Shown one piece after another: positions 8,039-21,762 of a stretch of DNA of 64,000 nucleotides; positions within the stretch are counted from its first letter, which is position 1; each line of letters starts with the position of its first letter. The notes under the pieces were generated by a model that was not told the origin of the DNA, ran no database searches, and worked only from the letters and a program-made list of their open reading frames with translations. The position numbers were made by a program, and so were the translations under genes. Where the stretch lies: contig NZ_JASHKN010000007.1 of the NCBI RefSeq assembly GCF_030056735.1, positions 62,001-126,000 of the forward strand. The letters run 5' to 3'. Source of the DNA: Rhodococcus sp. IEGM 1409. Its GTDB lineage: Bacteria > Actinomycetota > Actinomycetes > Mycobacteriales > Mycobacteriaceae.

Positions 8039-9631
8039 TCATTTGCGGCGATCGCGGTATACGACTACAGCGCCCTTCCCACTTCTCTTCGCGTCGTACA
8101 TCGCCGCATCGGCCTGGCGAAGAAGAGTGTGCGCGCTGAGCGGTTCGTCCCCGAACTCGAACTGCGCGGACTCGAACTGCGCGGACCCGAACGACGCGGA
8201 CCCGAACGACGCGACACCGACACTCGCACCTACCGATACCGATATGTCGCCGCCTGCAATCCCATCACTACTGAGGGCGTCGACGATCCTTCGAGCTACG
8301 ACGACGGCATCGTCGATCGAGCCCTGCAGGAGCACTGTGAACTCGTCGCCACCGAATCGAGCGACAAACGCACTCTCGGGAACCGCTTCGCGCAGACGTG
8401 CTGTGAGGGCAACCAACAAACGATCACCGGCCGGGTGCCCGTACTGATCGTTGACCTGCTTGAAATCGTCCAGATCAACAAGCATCAGCACGCGTTCGGA
8501 CTTCGTGTGGCGATAGTCGTCAATGGCACTTGCGAAGTGCTCGTCGAACGCGGCCCGGTTGGCGAGCTCGGTGAGTGGGTCGTGATGCGCTCGGTACCGG
8601 AGCTCGTCCTGGGCAGCGGAGATCTGTTGGAGGAGCGCGTCGTTCTCGAGGAGAGTGAGTATTTGACGCACCAGCGCGAGAACGAGCACGACGACGCCGA
8701 CAATCACGACCACGGCATCGAGGTTGCCGACGATCAGTGCCTGAACCGTCACTATCGTCGCGATGACCGCGATCAACAGGTACGGCAGCAGCAATTGAGT
8801 CCGATCACTTCGCCGATGTTGCTCCGCGGTGCGCGGCCGGGGCTCAGCTCGCTCGGTCGACGCCGCCAACGCGATCAACGGCGGGCCTGCGATGAACCCC
8901 GCGTCGGCGATGGTCGGCATACTCTCGGCGCCGATCGCCACCGAGTACGCGTACAGGCAGTTCGAAAGGCAGAGCATCACCAACCCGCACCCGAGGAACG
9001 TCAGCGGTTCACGGATCTGGGCTACGGCCTTCGGTCCGATGACCATCAACAAGACCATCGCGATCAGAACGAAGTCGGTGATCGGGTACATCACCGCGAC
9101 GAGAAACCCGAGAGAGCCAGTCGGACCGGTGTGCACGACGGTACCGAGGGCAGTCGTCCACGTGAGGATGAACAATCCACCGACCACGACGAGACCGTCG
9201 AGCGTCAGCACCATCCAGAGGTGAATCGGACCGATCGCTTCACGTCGGGGCGACTGGCGCACCAACGACAGAAGCGCCGGCACGGCAAACACCGGGAACA
9301 TGAGGAAACCGATGTCCGCGATCGACGGCGACGGAAGTGGAACGTGGAGAACCGAGCGGTAGAACGCCCAGAAGAACATCCCGAGGGTCAAGCCGGCCAT
9401 ACCGAGAGAAATCAGAGTTCGGCAACGACGCTCGACTCCGTGATGGCGCCGCGATATCCACCAACAGACCGCAGTGGCGGTGGCGCCGCCGACGAGCTGG
9501 GCACTATCGTCCACCAGAACCGAAGTTCGTGGGCTGAGCAGCCCGGATCCGGCGAGGACGATGACCGCAACAACGACGCCGAGAACCAGCCACGTGCGTC
9601 GCGCTCGGAACTGCGTCATCGAAGAACCCAT
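8039..9631 (-). CDS. Membrane-bound diguanylate cyclase (GGDEF)
   Basis: A 530-residue protein predicted to make cyclic di-GMP from two GTP. About nine membrane helices fill residues 10-330, forming a sensor region without a recognised named domain. A short linker (LLENDALLQQISAAQDELRYRAHHDPL) leads into the GGDEF domain at about 350-530. The active-site loop is ARFGGDEFTVLL; the metal-binding LVDLDDFKQVND strand is intact. No RxxD inhibitory site is visible just before the loop. The domain carries an unusual insertion of five-residue repeats before SAHTLLRQADAAMYDAKR. The first Met could also be MTQ at 9619. There is no EAL domain, so it is synthesis only. Confidence 0.88.
   Translation of the reverse strand: MGSSMTQFRARRTWLVLGVVVAVIVLAGSGLLSPRTSVLVDDSAQLVGGATATAVCWWISRRHHGVERRCRTLISLGMAGLTLGMFFWAFYRSVLHVPLPSPSIADIGFLMFPVFAVPALLSLVRQSPRREAIGPIHLWMVLTLDGLVVVGGLFILTWTTALGTVVHTGPTGSLGFLVAVMYPITDFVLIAMVLLMVIGPKAVAQIREPLTFLGCGLVMLCLSNCLYAYSVAIGAESMPTIADAGFIAGPPLIALAASTERAEPRPRTAEQHRRSDRTQLLLPYLLIAVIATIVTVQALIVGNLDAVVVIVGVVVLVLALVRQILTLLENDALLQQISAAQDELRYRAHHDPLTELANRAAFDEHFASAIDDYRHTKSERVLMLVDLDDFKQVNDQYGHPAGDRLLVALTARLREAVPESAFVARFGGDEFTVLLQGSIDDAVVVARRIVDALSSDGIAGGDISVSVGASVGVASFGSASFGSAQFESAQFEFGDEPLSAHTLLRQADAAMYDAKRSGKGAVVVYRDRRK
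8158..8217. repeat. Four 15-bp tandem units inside the GGDEF coding region
   Basis: Four degenerate 15-bp units of the type CGAACTGCGCGGACT lie head to tail and in frame. They encode ASFGS, ASFGS, AQFES and AQFEF in the loop before the last GGDEF helix. Copy number could vary between strains. Confidence 0.8.
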
Positions 9632-9769
9632 CGGTGTTCAAGGCGTCACCACCGATTGTCTTGCAGCCGGCCTCGTTTGCGGCCGGAAAGTTTGTGGTGA
9701 CGAATGCCTGTACGAACCTACCCGATTTGGTAGCGGATTGTTAACTACATGGACGATCAGGACCGCTCG

Positions 9770-10648
9770 CTACGCCACGGCGCTGTATTCCGCCCGGGCC
9801 TTACGCCGCTGCGGAGTCCATTTCGCAACAACCCCTTGCGACGGGCTGAACAGGTATACCAAGGCAAACACGATGCCCTGCGTCATCACGACCATGCCAC
9901 CGGAAGCTGTGTCGAGGTAGTAGCTGACGTAGATACCGGTAATCGCGCAGATTGCGGATACGACGGGAGCTATCACCAGCATCCGTGAGAACTTGTCGGT
10001 GAGAAGGTAGGCCGTCGCCCCGGGGATGATCAGCATCGCCACCACCAGCACAACTCCGACAGCTTGCAGCGCCACCACTGACGTGAGTGCGAGGACTCCG
10101 AGGAGTAGGGCGCCGAGGCGCTTGGGGGAAAGACCTATCGCGTTGGCATGGACCGGGTCGAACGCAAACAACGTCAGATCGCGACGCTTGATCAACAGAA
10201 TGCCCAGCGCCAATGCCCCGAGTATCGCGACCTGCAGAAGATCGGACGAGCTCACACCCAACAGGTTGCCGAAGATGATGTGATTGAGATCGGTTTGGCT
10301 GGGGGTCACCGAGATGAGAACCAAACCGAACGCAAAGAGCGTCGTGAAGACGATGCCGATCGCGGCGTCTTCCTTGACGCGACTGGTGTTACGGATCAGC
10401 CCGATCAGGGCGACGGCGATCAACCCGAAGATCAAGGCCCCTATGGCAAATGGAGCGCCGACGACGTAAGCCAGCACGACACCGGGCAGTACGGCGTGCG
10501 ACACTGCATCACCCATCAGTGACCACCCGATGAGCACCAACCAACAACTGAGCACCGCGCAGACAACTGCCGCCACAACCGCAACGGCCAACGCGCGCAC
10601 CATGAATCCGTACTGGAGAGGATCGAGTAACAGTTCTACGATGTTCAT
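9770..10648 (-). CDS. Metal ABC transporter permease (ZnuB/MntB family)
   Basis: A 292-residue integral membrane protein with about eight to nine helices, the channel subunit of a group-1 divalent-metal importer. Family landmarks are DAVSHAVLPGVVLAYVVG near 48-65, the central loop DVHANAIG-like stretch (here FDPVHANAIGLSPKRLG), and VVALQAVGVVLVVAMLIIPGA near 200-220, which contacts the ATPase. It lies 3 bp downstream of the ATPase gene and is the last gene of the operon. Given the Mn-type features of the binding protein it probably moves Mn(II), less likely Zn(II) or Fe(II). Confidence 0.88.
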   Translation of the reverse strand: MNIVELLLDPLQYGFMVRALAVAVVAAVVCAVLSCWLVLIGWSLMGDAVSHAVLPGVVLAYVVGAPFAIGALIFGLIAVALIGLIRNTSRVKEDAAIGIVFTTLFAFGLVLISVTPSQTDLNHIIFGNLLGVSSSDLLQVAILGALALGILLIKRRDLTLFAFDPVHANAIGLSPKRLGALLLGVLALTSVVALQAVGVVLVVAMLIIPGATAYLLTDKFSRMLVIAPVVSAICAITGIYVSYYLDTASGGMVVMTQGIVFALVYLFSPSQGVVAKWTPQRRKARAEYSAVA

Positions 10649-10651
10649 CGA

Positions 10652-11383
10652 TCAGGTCCTGTCCATCACGTCGAGACCGAAAGCCAGGGCGAGGTTCTCC
10701 GGTTGAAGCACGGTGTCCGGGTCGGAATGCACCAGGACCTTGCGCATGAGCAGTACCGCCTCGTCGCAAAGTTTCGGCACCGCGTGGAGATCGTGGGTCG
10801 AGACCAAGATCGACCGACCGTCTGAAGCCAACTCTCGTAGCAGCGTCGAAATCGTTGCCTCGGAACGCTTGTCGACACCCGCAAACGGCTCGTCCAGCAA
10901 CAGTATCGACGCATCTTGTGCGATACCGCGTGCCACGAAGGCGCGCTTCTTCTGACCGCCCGAGAGCTGTCCGATCTGGCGATCCGCGAATTCGGTGAGT
11001 TCCACTCGCTCGAGCGCCTCGGCCACCGCCTCGCGATCTGCACGTCGCGGACGCCGCAAAAACCCGAGATGGCCGTACCTGCCCATCATCACGACGTCAC
11101 GGACGCTGATCGGGAAGGTCCAGTCGACATCTTCACTCTGCGGCACATATCCGACGCGCCCGTTCTTGCGCGCAGCGGCTGCGTCGAGGCCGGCAATTCT
11201 CACAGAGCCGTTGTCCGGCTTGATCATTCCCATGATGACCTTGAACAAAGTGGACTTGCCTGAACCGTTCATGCCGATCAGTCCGCAGACGCTTCCGGAA
11301 TTCAACGTCAGATCGACGTGGTCCAGTGCGTGGACCTCGCCGTAGTGAACGCTGACATTTTCGACGCGAATGGCTTCATTCAT
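10652..11383 (-). CDS. Metal ABC transporter ATP-binding protein (ZnuC/MntA-ATPase type)
   Basis: A 243-residue ATPase that powers the adjacent permease. The Walker A is GMNGSGKST near 37-45, the Q-loop lies in GYVPQSEDVDW, the signature is LSGGQKKRAF, the Walker B is ASILLLDEPFAGVD and the H-loop is STHDLHAV. The QSEDVDW segment after the Q-loop is typical of the Mn/Zn/Fe chelate importers. The start overlaps the stop of the binding-protein gene in an ATGA junction, so translation is coupled. Confidence 0.92.
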   Translation of the reverse strand: MNEAIRVENVSVHYGEVHALDHVDLTLNSGSVCGLIGMNGSGKSTLFKVIMGMIKPDNGSVRIAGLDAAAARKNGRVGYVPQSEDVDWTFPISVRDVVMMGRYGHLGFLRRPRRADREAVAEALERVELTEFADRQIGQLSGGQKKRAFVARGIAQDASILLLDEPFAGVDKRSEATISTLLRELASDGRSILVSTHDLHAVPKLCDEAVLLMRKVLVHSDPDTVLQPENLALAFGLDVMDRT

Positions 11384-12306
11384 GATCGACCGCCGGTGAG
11401 GCCGCCGAGGATGACGTCGGTGTCGTGACGAATCATGTCCAGGTAGGTGGGCACGGGCCCGTCGGCCTCAGACAGCGAATCGACGTACAGCGTTCCACCG
11501 AACTTCGCGTCGGTCGCCCCGACAACCTGCTGCATGGGAGCATCCGAGACCGTCGACTCGCAGAAGACGGCGGGAACGGAATTGGCCCGGACGAAGTCGA
11601 TGGCCGCGATGATCTGCTGCGGCGTCGCCTGCTGCTCGGCGTTGACCGGCCAGATGTATGCCTCGCTGAGTCCCGCGTCCCTGGCCAGATAGGAGAATGC
11701 ACCCTCGCAGCTAACAAGTGCCTGCTGACCTGCGGGCAATGTCGCCAGGCCACTGACCAGTCCGTCCTGCACCGCTTGCAGTTCCGCCTTGTACTTCGCG
11801 CCGTTCTCCGAAAATGCCGAGGCGTTGTCCGGGTCGAGGTCACTGAACGCCGTCACCATGTTGTCGACGTAGATCTGCGTATTCAGCGGAGACATCCACG
11901 CATGCGGATTGGGCTTGCCTGCATAGGCATCACCGGCGATCGGGATGCCTTCGACGCCATCGCTGACCACGACGTGTGGCACATCCAGTCCGTTGACGAA
12001 CTTGGCGAACCACGCTTCGAGGTTCATGCCGTTGTCGAGGATCAGGTCCGCCTCATTGGCGCGGCGAATGTCTCCGGGCGTCGGCTCGTAGCCGTGAATT
12101 TCCGCCCCTGCCTTGGTGATCGACTCGACGCGCAGGTGCTCGCCGGCGACGTTCTGGGCGATGTCCGAGAGCACGGTGAACGTGGTGAGCACTACCGGGC
12201 GGTCGTCGCCGGAAGCGGAATTCACTGCCGAACAGCCGGAAAGAAGCAGGGCGGCGAGGGCAGCAATTCCCAGGCGGCGGAAATTCTTCGCGTCGCGAGT
12301 CGTCAT
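11380..12306 (-). CDS. Metal-binding lipoprotein of an ABC importer, Mn-type (PsaA/MntC-like)
   Basis: A 308-residue lipoprotein; the lipobox is LLLSGCS with the lipidated Cys near 25. It captures metal outside the membrane for the permease. Likely metal ligands, by alignment to PsaA in memory, are His in EIHGYEPTPGD, His in KPNPHAWMSP, Glu in SCEGAFSYLA and Asp in YVDSLSEADG. The H/H/E/D set and the lack of a His-rich loop favour manganese over zinc. It heads a three-gene operon (binding protein, ATPase, permease) and is divergent from the SDR gene across 77 bp. Confidence 0.85.
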   Translation of the reverse strand: MTTRDAKNFRRLGIAALAALLLSGCSAVNSASGDDRPVVLTTFTVLSDIAQNVAGEHLRVESITKAGAEIHGYEPTPGDIRRANEADLILDNGMNLEAWFAKFVNGLDVPHVVVSDGVEGIPIAGDAYAGKPNPHAWMSPLNTQIYVDNMVTAFSDLDPDNASAFSENGAKYKAELQAVQDGLVSGLATLPAGQQALVSCEGAFSYLARDAGLSEAYIWPVNAEQQATPQQIIAAIDFVRANSVPAVFCESTVSDAPMQQVVGATDAKFGGTLYVDSLSEADGPVPTYLDMIRHDTDVILGGLTGGRS

Positions 12307-12321
12307 GGTCGAACTCTAATA

Positions 12322-12341
12322 TGTGGGTAAACAAATACACA
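12322..12341. promoter_or_regulatory. Possible operator for the metal importer operon
   Basis: TGTGGGTAAACAAATACACA is an imperfect inverted repeat (outer TGTG and CACA, 4-bp arms plus one inner pair), 16 bp before the lipoprotein start and in the intergenic region shared with the SDR gene. It is a weak candidate for an MntR/Zur-type site. Confidence 0.25.
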
Positions 12342-12371
12342 AGTTCGTCTAGCCGAACATTCCTCACTCGA

Positions 12372-12377
12372 TAGGGT
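12372..12377 (+). promoter_or_regulatory. -10 element of leaderless SDR gene
   Basis: TAGGGT, six bases before the ATG at 12384, with no Shine-Dalgarno sequence. Confidence 0.35.
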
Positions 12378-12383
12378 CGGATC

Positions 12384-13061
12384 ATGCGTCCTTCTGCCTT
12401 GATCACCGGTTCCAGTCGCGGCCTCGGAGCTGCCATCGCACGCGAACTGGCGCCGACACACGACCTGCTGCTCGGTGCACGATCCGCGCAGGCCCTCGAG
12501 CCGATCTGCGCCGAACTGCCCGGATCGACGCCCCTCCCCCTCGACCTCACGGACTACGACGCCGTCGCGGTCGCCGCCTCCTCCATTACGACGCTCGACG
12601 TACTGGTACACAACGCCGGCGTGGCCGACATCGGAACCATCGAGGAATCCTCGGTCGATCAGTGGCGCCGCACCCTCGAGGCAAACGTCATTGCCGTCGC
12701 CGAACTCACGCGTGCACTCCTACCTGCCCTTCGTGCAGCCGGAGGTCACGTCGTGCTGATCAATTCGGGTGCCGGGCTGCGCGCCAATGCCGGCTGGGGG
12801 TCGTATGCGGCCAGCAAGTTCGCCCTGCGCGCTTTCGGAGACGCCCTGCGTCTGGAAGAGCCGTCACTGCGGGTCACGTCCATTCACCCTGGTCGGATCG
12901 ACACCGATATGCAGCGCGACATCGTCGCCGGTGAAGGCGACGAGTACGACCCGGAACGCTTCCTGAAGGCCTCCACTGTGGCCCGTGCCGTACTCACTGC
13001 CGTCGAGACACCGTCCGACGCACACCCCACGGAGATCGTGCTCCGACCTACCGGCCGGTAA
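12384..13061 (+). CDS. Short-chain dehydrogenase/reductase (SDR)
   Basis: A 225-residue NAD(P)-dependent oxidoreductase. The cofactor motif TGSSRGLG sits at 8-15, NAGVADIG near 72, the catalytic Ser in VLINSGAG, and the YAASK active-site pair near 140. IHPGRIDTDMQRD follows as the substrate-loop region. An Arg after the Gly-rich loop (LLLGARSAQAL) suggests preference for NADPH. It is slightly shorter than the usual 240-250 residues but has every core element. The substrate is unknown. Confidence 0.85.
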   Translation: MRPSALITGSSRGLGAAIARELAPTHDLLLGARSAQALEPICAELPGSTPLPLDLTDYDAVAVAASSITTLDVLVHNAGVADIGTIEESSVDQWRRTLEANVIAVAELTRALLPALRAAGGHVVLINSGAGLRANAGWGSYAASKFALRAFGDALRLEEPSLRVTSIHPGRIDTDMQRDIVAGEGDEYDPERFLKASTVARAVLTAVETPSDAHPTEIVLRPTGR

Positions 13062-13200
13062 ATCCCCAGTTCGCCGGTAACGGAATGGTGACGATGACCA
13101 TCCGGATATCGCTTTCCCGGGCGCTGGCCCGATACTGACATCAGTTGTCGGACAAAGAGACTGGACCTGTTCTCAGAAGTTCATCGAGAGGTGGTGTGCG

Positions 13201-13980
13201 ATGCATAATCATACGGATACGTGGGGAATTTCCACCGAGGCCTTCCTCGGGTGGTACATCGCCGCCGCCACCGGAGCGGTGGTGATCGCGCTGGCGATCA
13301 GAGGCGTCGCCCTGCGCAAGCCCACCCCTGAATTGCGTACGCTCACACCACCCGAGATGGGTGTACTGACCAGCGACGAGCGTGCAGTACGCGCCGCCAT
13401 GGCAGAACTCGAGAGTGCTGCACAAACCTCCGGCCAGGGTCAGCATGGCCGCTTCACCCGCATCGTCCGCCAGCGGATCGACGACGCCGGTGGAACTGCC
13501 GTGCCCTCGCAGCTCGTGCCGACACTCCCGCTGCCGCTGTTGGAACTTCGTAGCAACCTGGTGCAGGCCGGCTACCTGAACGGCAATCGTGAACGCACTC
13601 TGACGCGGTTGACCGTGGTACCGGTCCTGATCGTCGCCGTGGTCGGCACGATCCGGGCAGGATTCACCGTCGTGAACGAGAACCCGGTGGGATACCTTCC
13701 GCTCGTTGTCATCTGCCTCACCCTGGTTGCCGTAACCCTTCTCCGCCTGAGCCGACGCACTCGTGTCGGCCAAGTCGAATTGCGCCGACTGAAGGACGAA
13801 TACTCCTACCTGACACCGAGTTCCCGACCATCGTTTGCCACCTACGGGGCGGCATCTGTGGGTATTGCGGCGGCACTATTCGGTCCGGGTCGCGACGGCG
13901 GTTGGGCACCCGGATGTGGTGGCGGGTCTTCACCGTCCAGTTGCTCGGCCTTCTCGAGCACCGTGAGCTGTGGGGGGTGA
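13201..13980 (+). CDS. TIGR04222-type membrane protein with Cys/Gly tail (copy 1)
   Basis: A 259-residue membrane protein, first of three tandem paralogues. The shared plan is a short N-terminal DTWGIS motif, one membrane helix (about 14-34), a cytosolic stretch with TPPEMGVLTSDERAVRAAMAEL, two more helices (about 135-185), a conserved RRLKDEYSYLTP motif and a low-complexity tail. The tail here has three Cys (APGCGGGSS, SSCSA, SCGG) and ends CGG. The function of the family is unknown. The gene is the least conserved of the three and lacks the ILRSAELI-type stretch. Its stop overlaps the start of copy 2 (GTGA). Confidence 0.8.
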   Translation: MHNHTDTWGISTEAFLGWYIAAATGAVVIALAIRGVALRKPTPELRTLTPPEMGVLTSDERAVRAAMAELESAAQTSGQGQHGRFTRIVRQRIDDAGGTAVPSQLVPTLPLPLLELRSNLVQAGYLNGNRERTLTRLTVVPVLIVAVVGTIRAGFTVVNENPVGYLPLVVICLTLVAVTLLRLSRRTRVGQVELRRLKDEYSYLTPSSRPSFATYGAASVGIAAALFGPGRDGGWAPGCGGGSSPSSCSAFSSTVSCGG

Positions 13981-14893
13981 GTGCTGTGAACAACTACTAC
14001 TCAGCTGACACGTGGGGGATCCCCAGCCAGACCTTCCTTCAGTGGTACCTGGTGGCAGCCGCCGTCGCGATCGGGCTCTCGCTCTACAGCCGAATGTCTG
14101 CGCGCCGGTCACCAGTGGTCGTCGACGCGGTGCGTCGGCCGCTCACTCCTCCCGAGATCGGCGCTTTGACCAGTGACTACCAAGCGGTGCTGGCGTCGAT
14201 GGCTATTCTGCGCAGCGCAGAGCTGATCAGCCCCGAAGGAAAGACCAAGCTGGCGCTCACTGCGGAGGACAAGAGTCGTCTCGACTGGTTCACCCGCACG
14301 GTGCACAAGCGGCTCGGCAACGGAAAAGTCCCGCTGCGCCAAGTGCGTCTGATGGGACGGCTGAACATCGCACTCGCACAACTACGTACGACGCTGATCG
14401 ACGAGGGTTACCTTCAGCGCCCGCAGGACGGTCTGACTGCTGCCCTTCGGACCGTTCCGATCGTGGCGATAATTGCTCTCGGCGTTATCCGACTCATCGC
14501 CGGGATCGCAGGCGGAAAGCCGGTCGGGTTTCTGCTCCTGACCATCATCGTTCTCGCGCTGATGATTCCGCTTCTACGAATCAAGCGTCGCCGTACGACG
14601 TTGGGCGACAATGAACTTCGACGTCTCAAACACGAAAACTCGTACCTCTCGCCGAAACTACGGCCCTCGTACACCAGCTACGGTCCGTCGCTCGCCGGAC
14701 TCTCGGCGGCACTCTTCGGCTCGGGCGCTCTGGTTCTGATCGATCCGGCGCTCGCTGGGGCAGTGGCTGCGGGCGCCGCGTACAGCCCGGGTGGTGGCAG
14801 TTCGAGCTACTACAGTTGTGGCTCCTCATCCGGTTCATCCGGCTCTGACGGCGGCGGCAGTGGTAGTAGTTGCGGCGGCGGCGGGTGTGGGGG

Positions 14894-14897
<4 letters not shown>
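13977..14897 (+). CDS. TIGR04222-type membrane protein with Cys/Gly tail (copy 2)
   Basis: A 306-residue paralogue with ADTWGIPSQTFLQWYLVAA at the N-terminus, LTPPEIGALTSDYQAVLASM, ILRSAELIS, a long cytosolic domain, two helices near 165-205, and RRLKHENSYLSPKLRPSY. After an Ala-rich helix the last 50 residues are Gly/Ser-rich with Cys at SCGS, SCGG and GCGG, three in all. I chose the GTG that overlaps the previous stop; a GTG at 13986 is equally possible. The tail is unlike a simple membrane anchor and resembles a precursor-peptide core attached to a membrane protein, but that is an inference. Confidence 0.8.
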
Positions 14898-18244
<3,347 letters not shown>

Positions 18245-18245
<1 letters not shown>

Positions 18246-19473
18246 CAGAGTCTTCCCAGGACGCGGATCGGGTTCTCGATGTAGTCACCGAACAGCCGTA
18301 GGAATCCACCGGCTTCGCCTCCGTCACAGACGCGGTGGTCGAAGCTCAACGAGATCTGAGTGACCTTACGAATACTCAACTCGCCGTTCACCACCCACGG
18401 CTTGTCAATCATGCGTCCGATGCCGAGGATCGCCGCCTCGGGGTGGTTGATGATCGGAGTCGATCCGTCGACGCCGAATACCCCGTAGTTGTTGAGTGTG
18501 AAGGTGCCGCCGGTCAGGCGAGCGGGTTCGAGTTTGCCGTCGCGGGCGAGTTCGGTGGACGTCCGAAGTGCTTGTGCGAGTTCGACGGTGCTCAGGGAAT
18601 CGGCATTGCGAATGACCGGGACCATCAATCCCTTCGGTGTCTGTGCGGCGATACCGAGGTGGATGCGGGCGTGTCGAATGATCTCGCCGCGAGCAGTGTC
18701 AACCGACGAGTTCAATTCGGGGTACTGCGCCAACGCAGCGGTGGTCAGCCGGGCCAGCAGCGCCATCAGGCTGATCTTGTCGGAATCGGGCAGTGACTTG
18801 TTGATCTCGGCGCGCGCCGTGAACAGTTCGGTGGCGTCGACGTCGACCCAGGTTGTTGCGTCGGGGATCTCACGGCGGCTGGTGGACAGCTTGTCGGCAA
18901 CCACCTTGCGTAGTCCCTTGATCGGGATTCGTTGGTCGGTCGCGTGTGGCGTTTCCGAGCCGATGTTTGCCCCGACCTCGACGTCAGCTCGCGTGATGAC
19001 CCCGCCAGCGCCCGAACCGGAGATCGTGGCCAGGTCGATACTGTTGTCAGAAGCCAGTTTACGAACGATCGGCGAGATCACGCGTACCGACGGAGCAGCT
19101 CTGCGGCGGCGCAGAGGTGCGTCCTCGCTCGTGCCGTAGCCGATCAGGACATTGCCCGAACCGGCGCGTTCCTCTTCACGGTAGCGCTCGTGGTCAGCCG
19201 AGACGCCGTTGTCGACACCGTCGTCTGCCCGTCCACCGCTACCGCTCACAGTGATCAGCGGCGTGCCCACCTTCAGGGTGTCGCCGTCTTTGCCGTGTAG
19301 TTCGATCACGGTCCCCGCGAACGGGATGGGCACATCCACAGCAGCTTTCGCAGTCTCGACCTCGACGACGATCTGATCGATGGTGACCACGTCGCCGACC
19401 TTGACGTGCCACTCCGCGATATCGGCCTCGGCCAGACCTTCACCCAGGTCAGGGAGCATGAATACCTGATCGG

Positions 19474-19477
<4 letters not shown>
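18245..19477 (-). CDS. bkdC: Branched-chain alpha-keto acid dehydrogenase E2 (lipoamide acyltransferase)
   Basis: A 410-residue acyltransferase core. The lipoyl domain (1-78) has the lipoylated Lys in VETAKAAVDVP. A linker rich in charged residues follows, then a peripheral-subunit-binding domain near 135-170 (ISPIVRKLASDNSIDL, SGAGGVITRADV), then the catalytic domain ending SFDHRVCDGGEAGGFL with the active His. It transfers the branched acyl group to CoA. The start MTDQVFMLPDLGEGLAEADI is the conserved E2 N-terminus and overlaps the E1beta stop as ATGA; a longer upstream frame is an artefact. Confidence 0.92.
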
Positions 19478-20478
<1,001 letters not shown>

Positions 20479-20480
20479 TG

Positions 20481-21608
20481 TCAGTTTCCCCCTGTGCCAG
20501 CGGCTTCGGCGGCAAGTTCGGTCTCGAGTTGCGCTTGTTGCTGACGCAATTGCGGCGTCGGCTCGGCGAAGACGTACCGGAACAGATCGAGCGGATCGTG
20601 CGGGCGGTCGACATTCATGCCGGCGCGCAGTGTGGCGGCCTCTGCCTCGGCCTCTGCGGTCAGCGATTCCACGAATACGTCGTCGATCAGATCGTGTGCG
20701 CGCAGGTATTTCTCGAGTCGTGACAACGGGTCTCGCCCGAGCCAGGTTTCCACCTCCGCGCTGTCGCGGTAGCGGGTGGCGTCGTCGGCATTGGTATGTG
20801 CGTCGATGCGATAAGTGTGTGCCTCGACGATCACCGGTCCGTTGCCGCTGCGGACGAAGCGCGCTGCCTCGTCCATGACGGCCATCATCGCGACGGGATC
20901 GTTGCCGTCGACCTGCTCGCTGCCGATCCCGTAGCCGACGCCCTTGTGCGCCAACGTCGGTGCTGCGCTTTGGCGCGACAGTGGCACGCTGATCGCAAAT
21001 CCGTTGTTCTGCACCAGAAAGATCACCGGCGCCTTGAAGACGGCGGCGAAGTTCAGCGCCTCGTGGAAATCACCCTCACTGGTGGCCCCGTCACCGCAGA
21101 GCGCGAGCGCGACGGTGTTCAAGCCCCGTCGTGACTCCCCGTAGGCCACCCCCGCTGCATGCAGCAATTGCGTTGCCAGCGGGGTGCACTGCGGCGCACT
21201 GCGCAGCGCTACCGGGTCGTACCCGCAGTGCCAGTCGCCGGCAAGCATGCTCAGAATCTGCACCGGATCGACACCCCTGGCAGCCAACGCCATCGAATCC
21301 CGATAGGTGGGGAAGAGCCAGTCACTCGGCTTCAGGCTCATCGCCGCCGCGATCTGACATGCCTCCTGTCCTCGCGAGGACGGATACACGGCCAGGCGCC
21401 CCTGTTTGGTCAGCGCCGTCGCCTGCTGGTCGAAGCGTCTGCCCAGGAACATCTTTCGATACATGTCGATCAGGCGATCGTCGCTCGGTTTTGCGTAGCG
21501 GGCCTCGCTGCGCGTCAGTTCTCCAGCAGCGTCGAGGTACTGCACCGCGGAATCGGCCGGCAGGAACTTTTGATACCGCAGTTCCCCCAAGGGCTCGACA
21601 AGAGTCAC
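20481..21608 (-). CDS. bkdA: Branched-chain alpha-keto acid dehydrogenase E1 alpha subunit
   Basis: A 375-residue subunit that binds thiamine diphosphate. The cofactor motif is GDGATSEGDFHEALNFA ending in VQNN near 185-215, preceded by HAAGVAYGE. The phosphorylation-loop region HTNADDATRYRDSAEVE is present, as in BCKDH rather than PDH E1alpha. It is the first gene of the bkd-lpd-pdh operon and is transcribed divergently from an Lrp-family gene. Repeated TGTCCATCA elements in the shared region suggest control by that regulator. Confidence 0.93.
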   Translation of the reverse strand: MTLVEPLGELRYQKFLPADSAVQYLDAAGELTRSEARYAKPSDDRLIDMYRKMFLGRRFDQQATALTKQGRLAVYPSSRGQEACQIAAAMSLKPSDWLFPTYRDSMALAARGVDPVQILSMLAGDWHCGYDPVALRSAPQCTPLATQLLHAAGVAYGESRRGLNTVALALCGDGATSEGDFHEALNFAAVFKAPVIFLVQNNGFAISVPLSRQSAAPTLAHKGVGYGIGSEQVDGNDPVAMMAVMDEAARFVRSGNGPVIVEAHTYRIDAHTNADDATRYRDSAEVETWLGRDPLSRLEKYLRAHDLIDDVFVESLTAEAEAEAATLRAGMNVDRPHDPLDLFRYVFAEPTPQLRQQQAQLETELAAEAAGTGGN

Positions 21609-21629
21609 TTCTACCTCCAGAAGACGTTG

Positions 21630-21761
21630 TGTCCATCAGTATTCGCACTTGGGCGACGTAATGGCAGAAGGCGTCGAAGATTCAAGACAAACGGCCTATC
21701 ATGAGGATTCGGGCAGCAATTTGTCCATCAACCAACTCGACTACCGAAGCAGAAATGGACA
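21630..21761. promoter_or_regulatory. Repeated TGTCCATCA half-sites in the bkd/lrp intergenic region
   Basis: TGTCCATCA occurs at 21630-21638 and 21722-21730, and an inverted ATGGACA at 21755-21761. The last two form a spaced inverted pair directly before the regulator's ATG. Spaced sites of this kind fit wrapping by an Lrp octamer. Confidence 0.5.
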
Positions 21762-21762
21762 G

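Noticed and set aside
9667-9686. Terminator after the metal importer operon
   Set aside because: CCGGCC/GGCCGG is a short GC-rich palindrome without T-run, 80 bp from the stop; too weak to call.
8129-9700. A 523-codon open frame on the plus strand
   Set aside because: Antisense to the diguanylate cyclase; composition rich in Arg, Asp and His as expected of a shadow frame.
12307-12383. Zur box before the metal importer
   Set aside because: No match to the mycobacterial Zur palindrome; the binding protein looks Mn-type.
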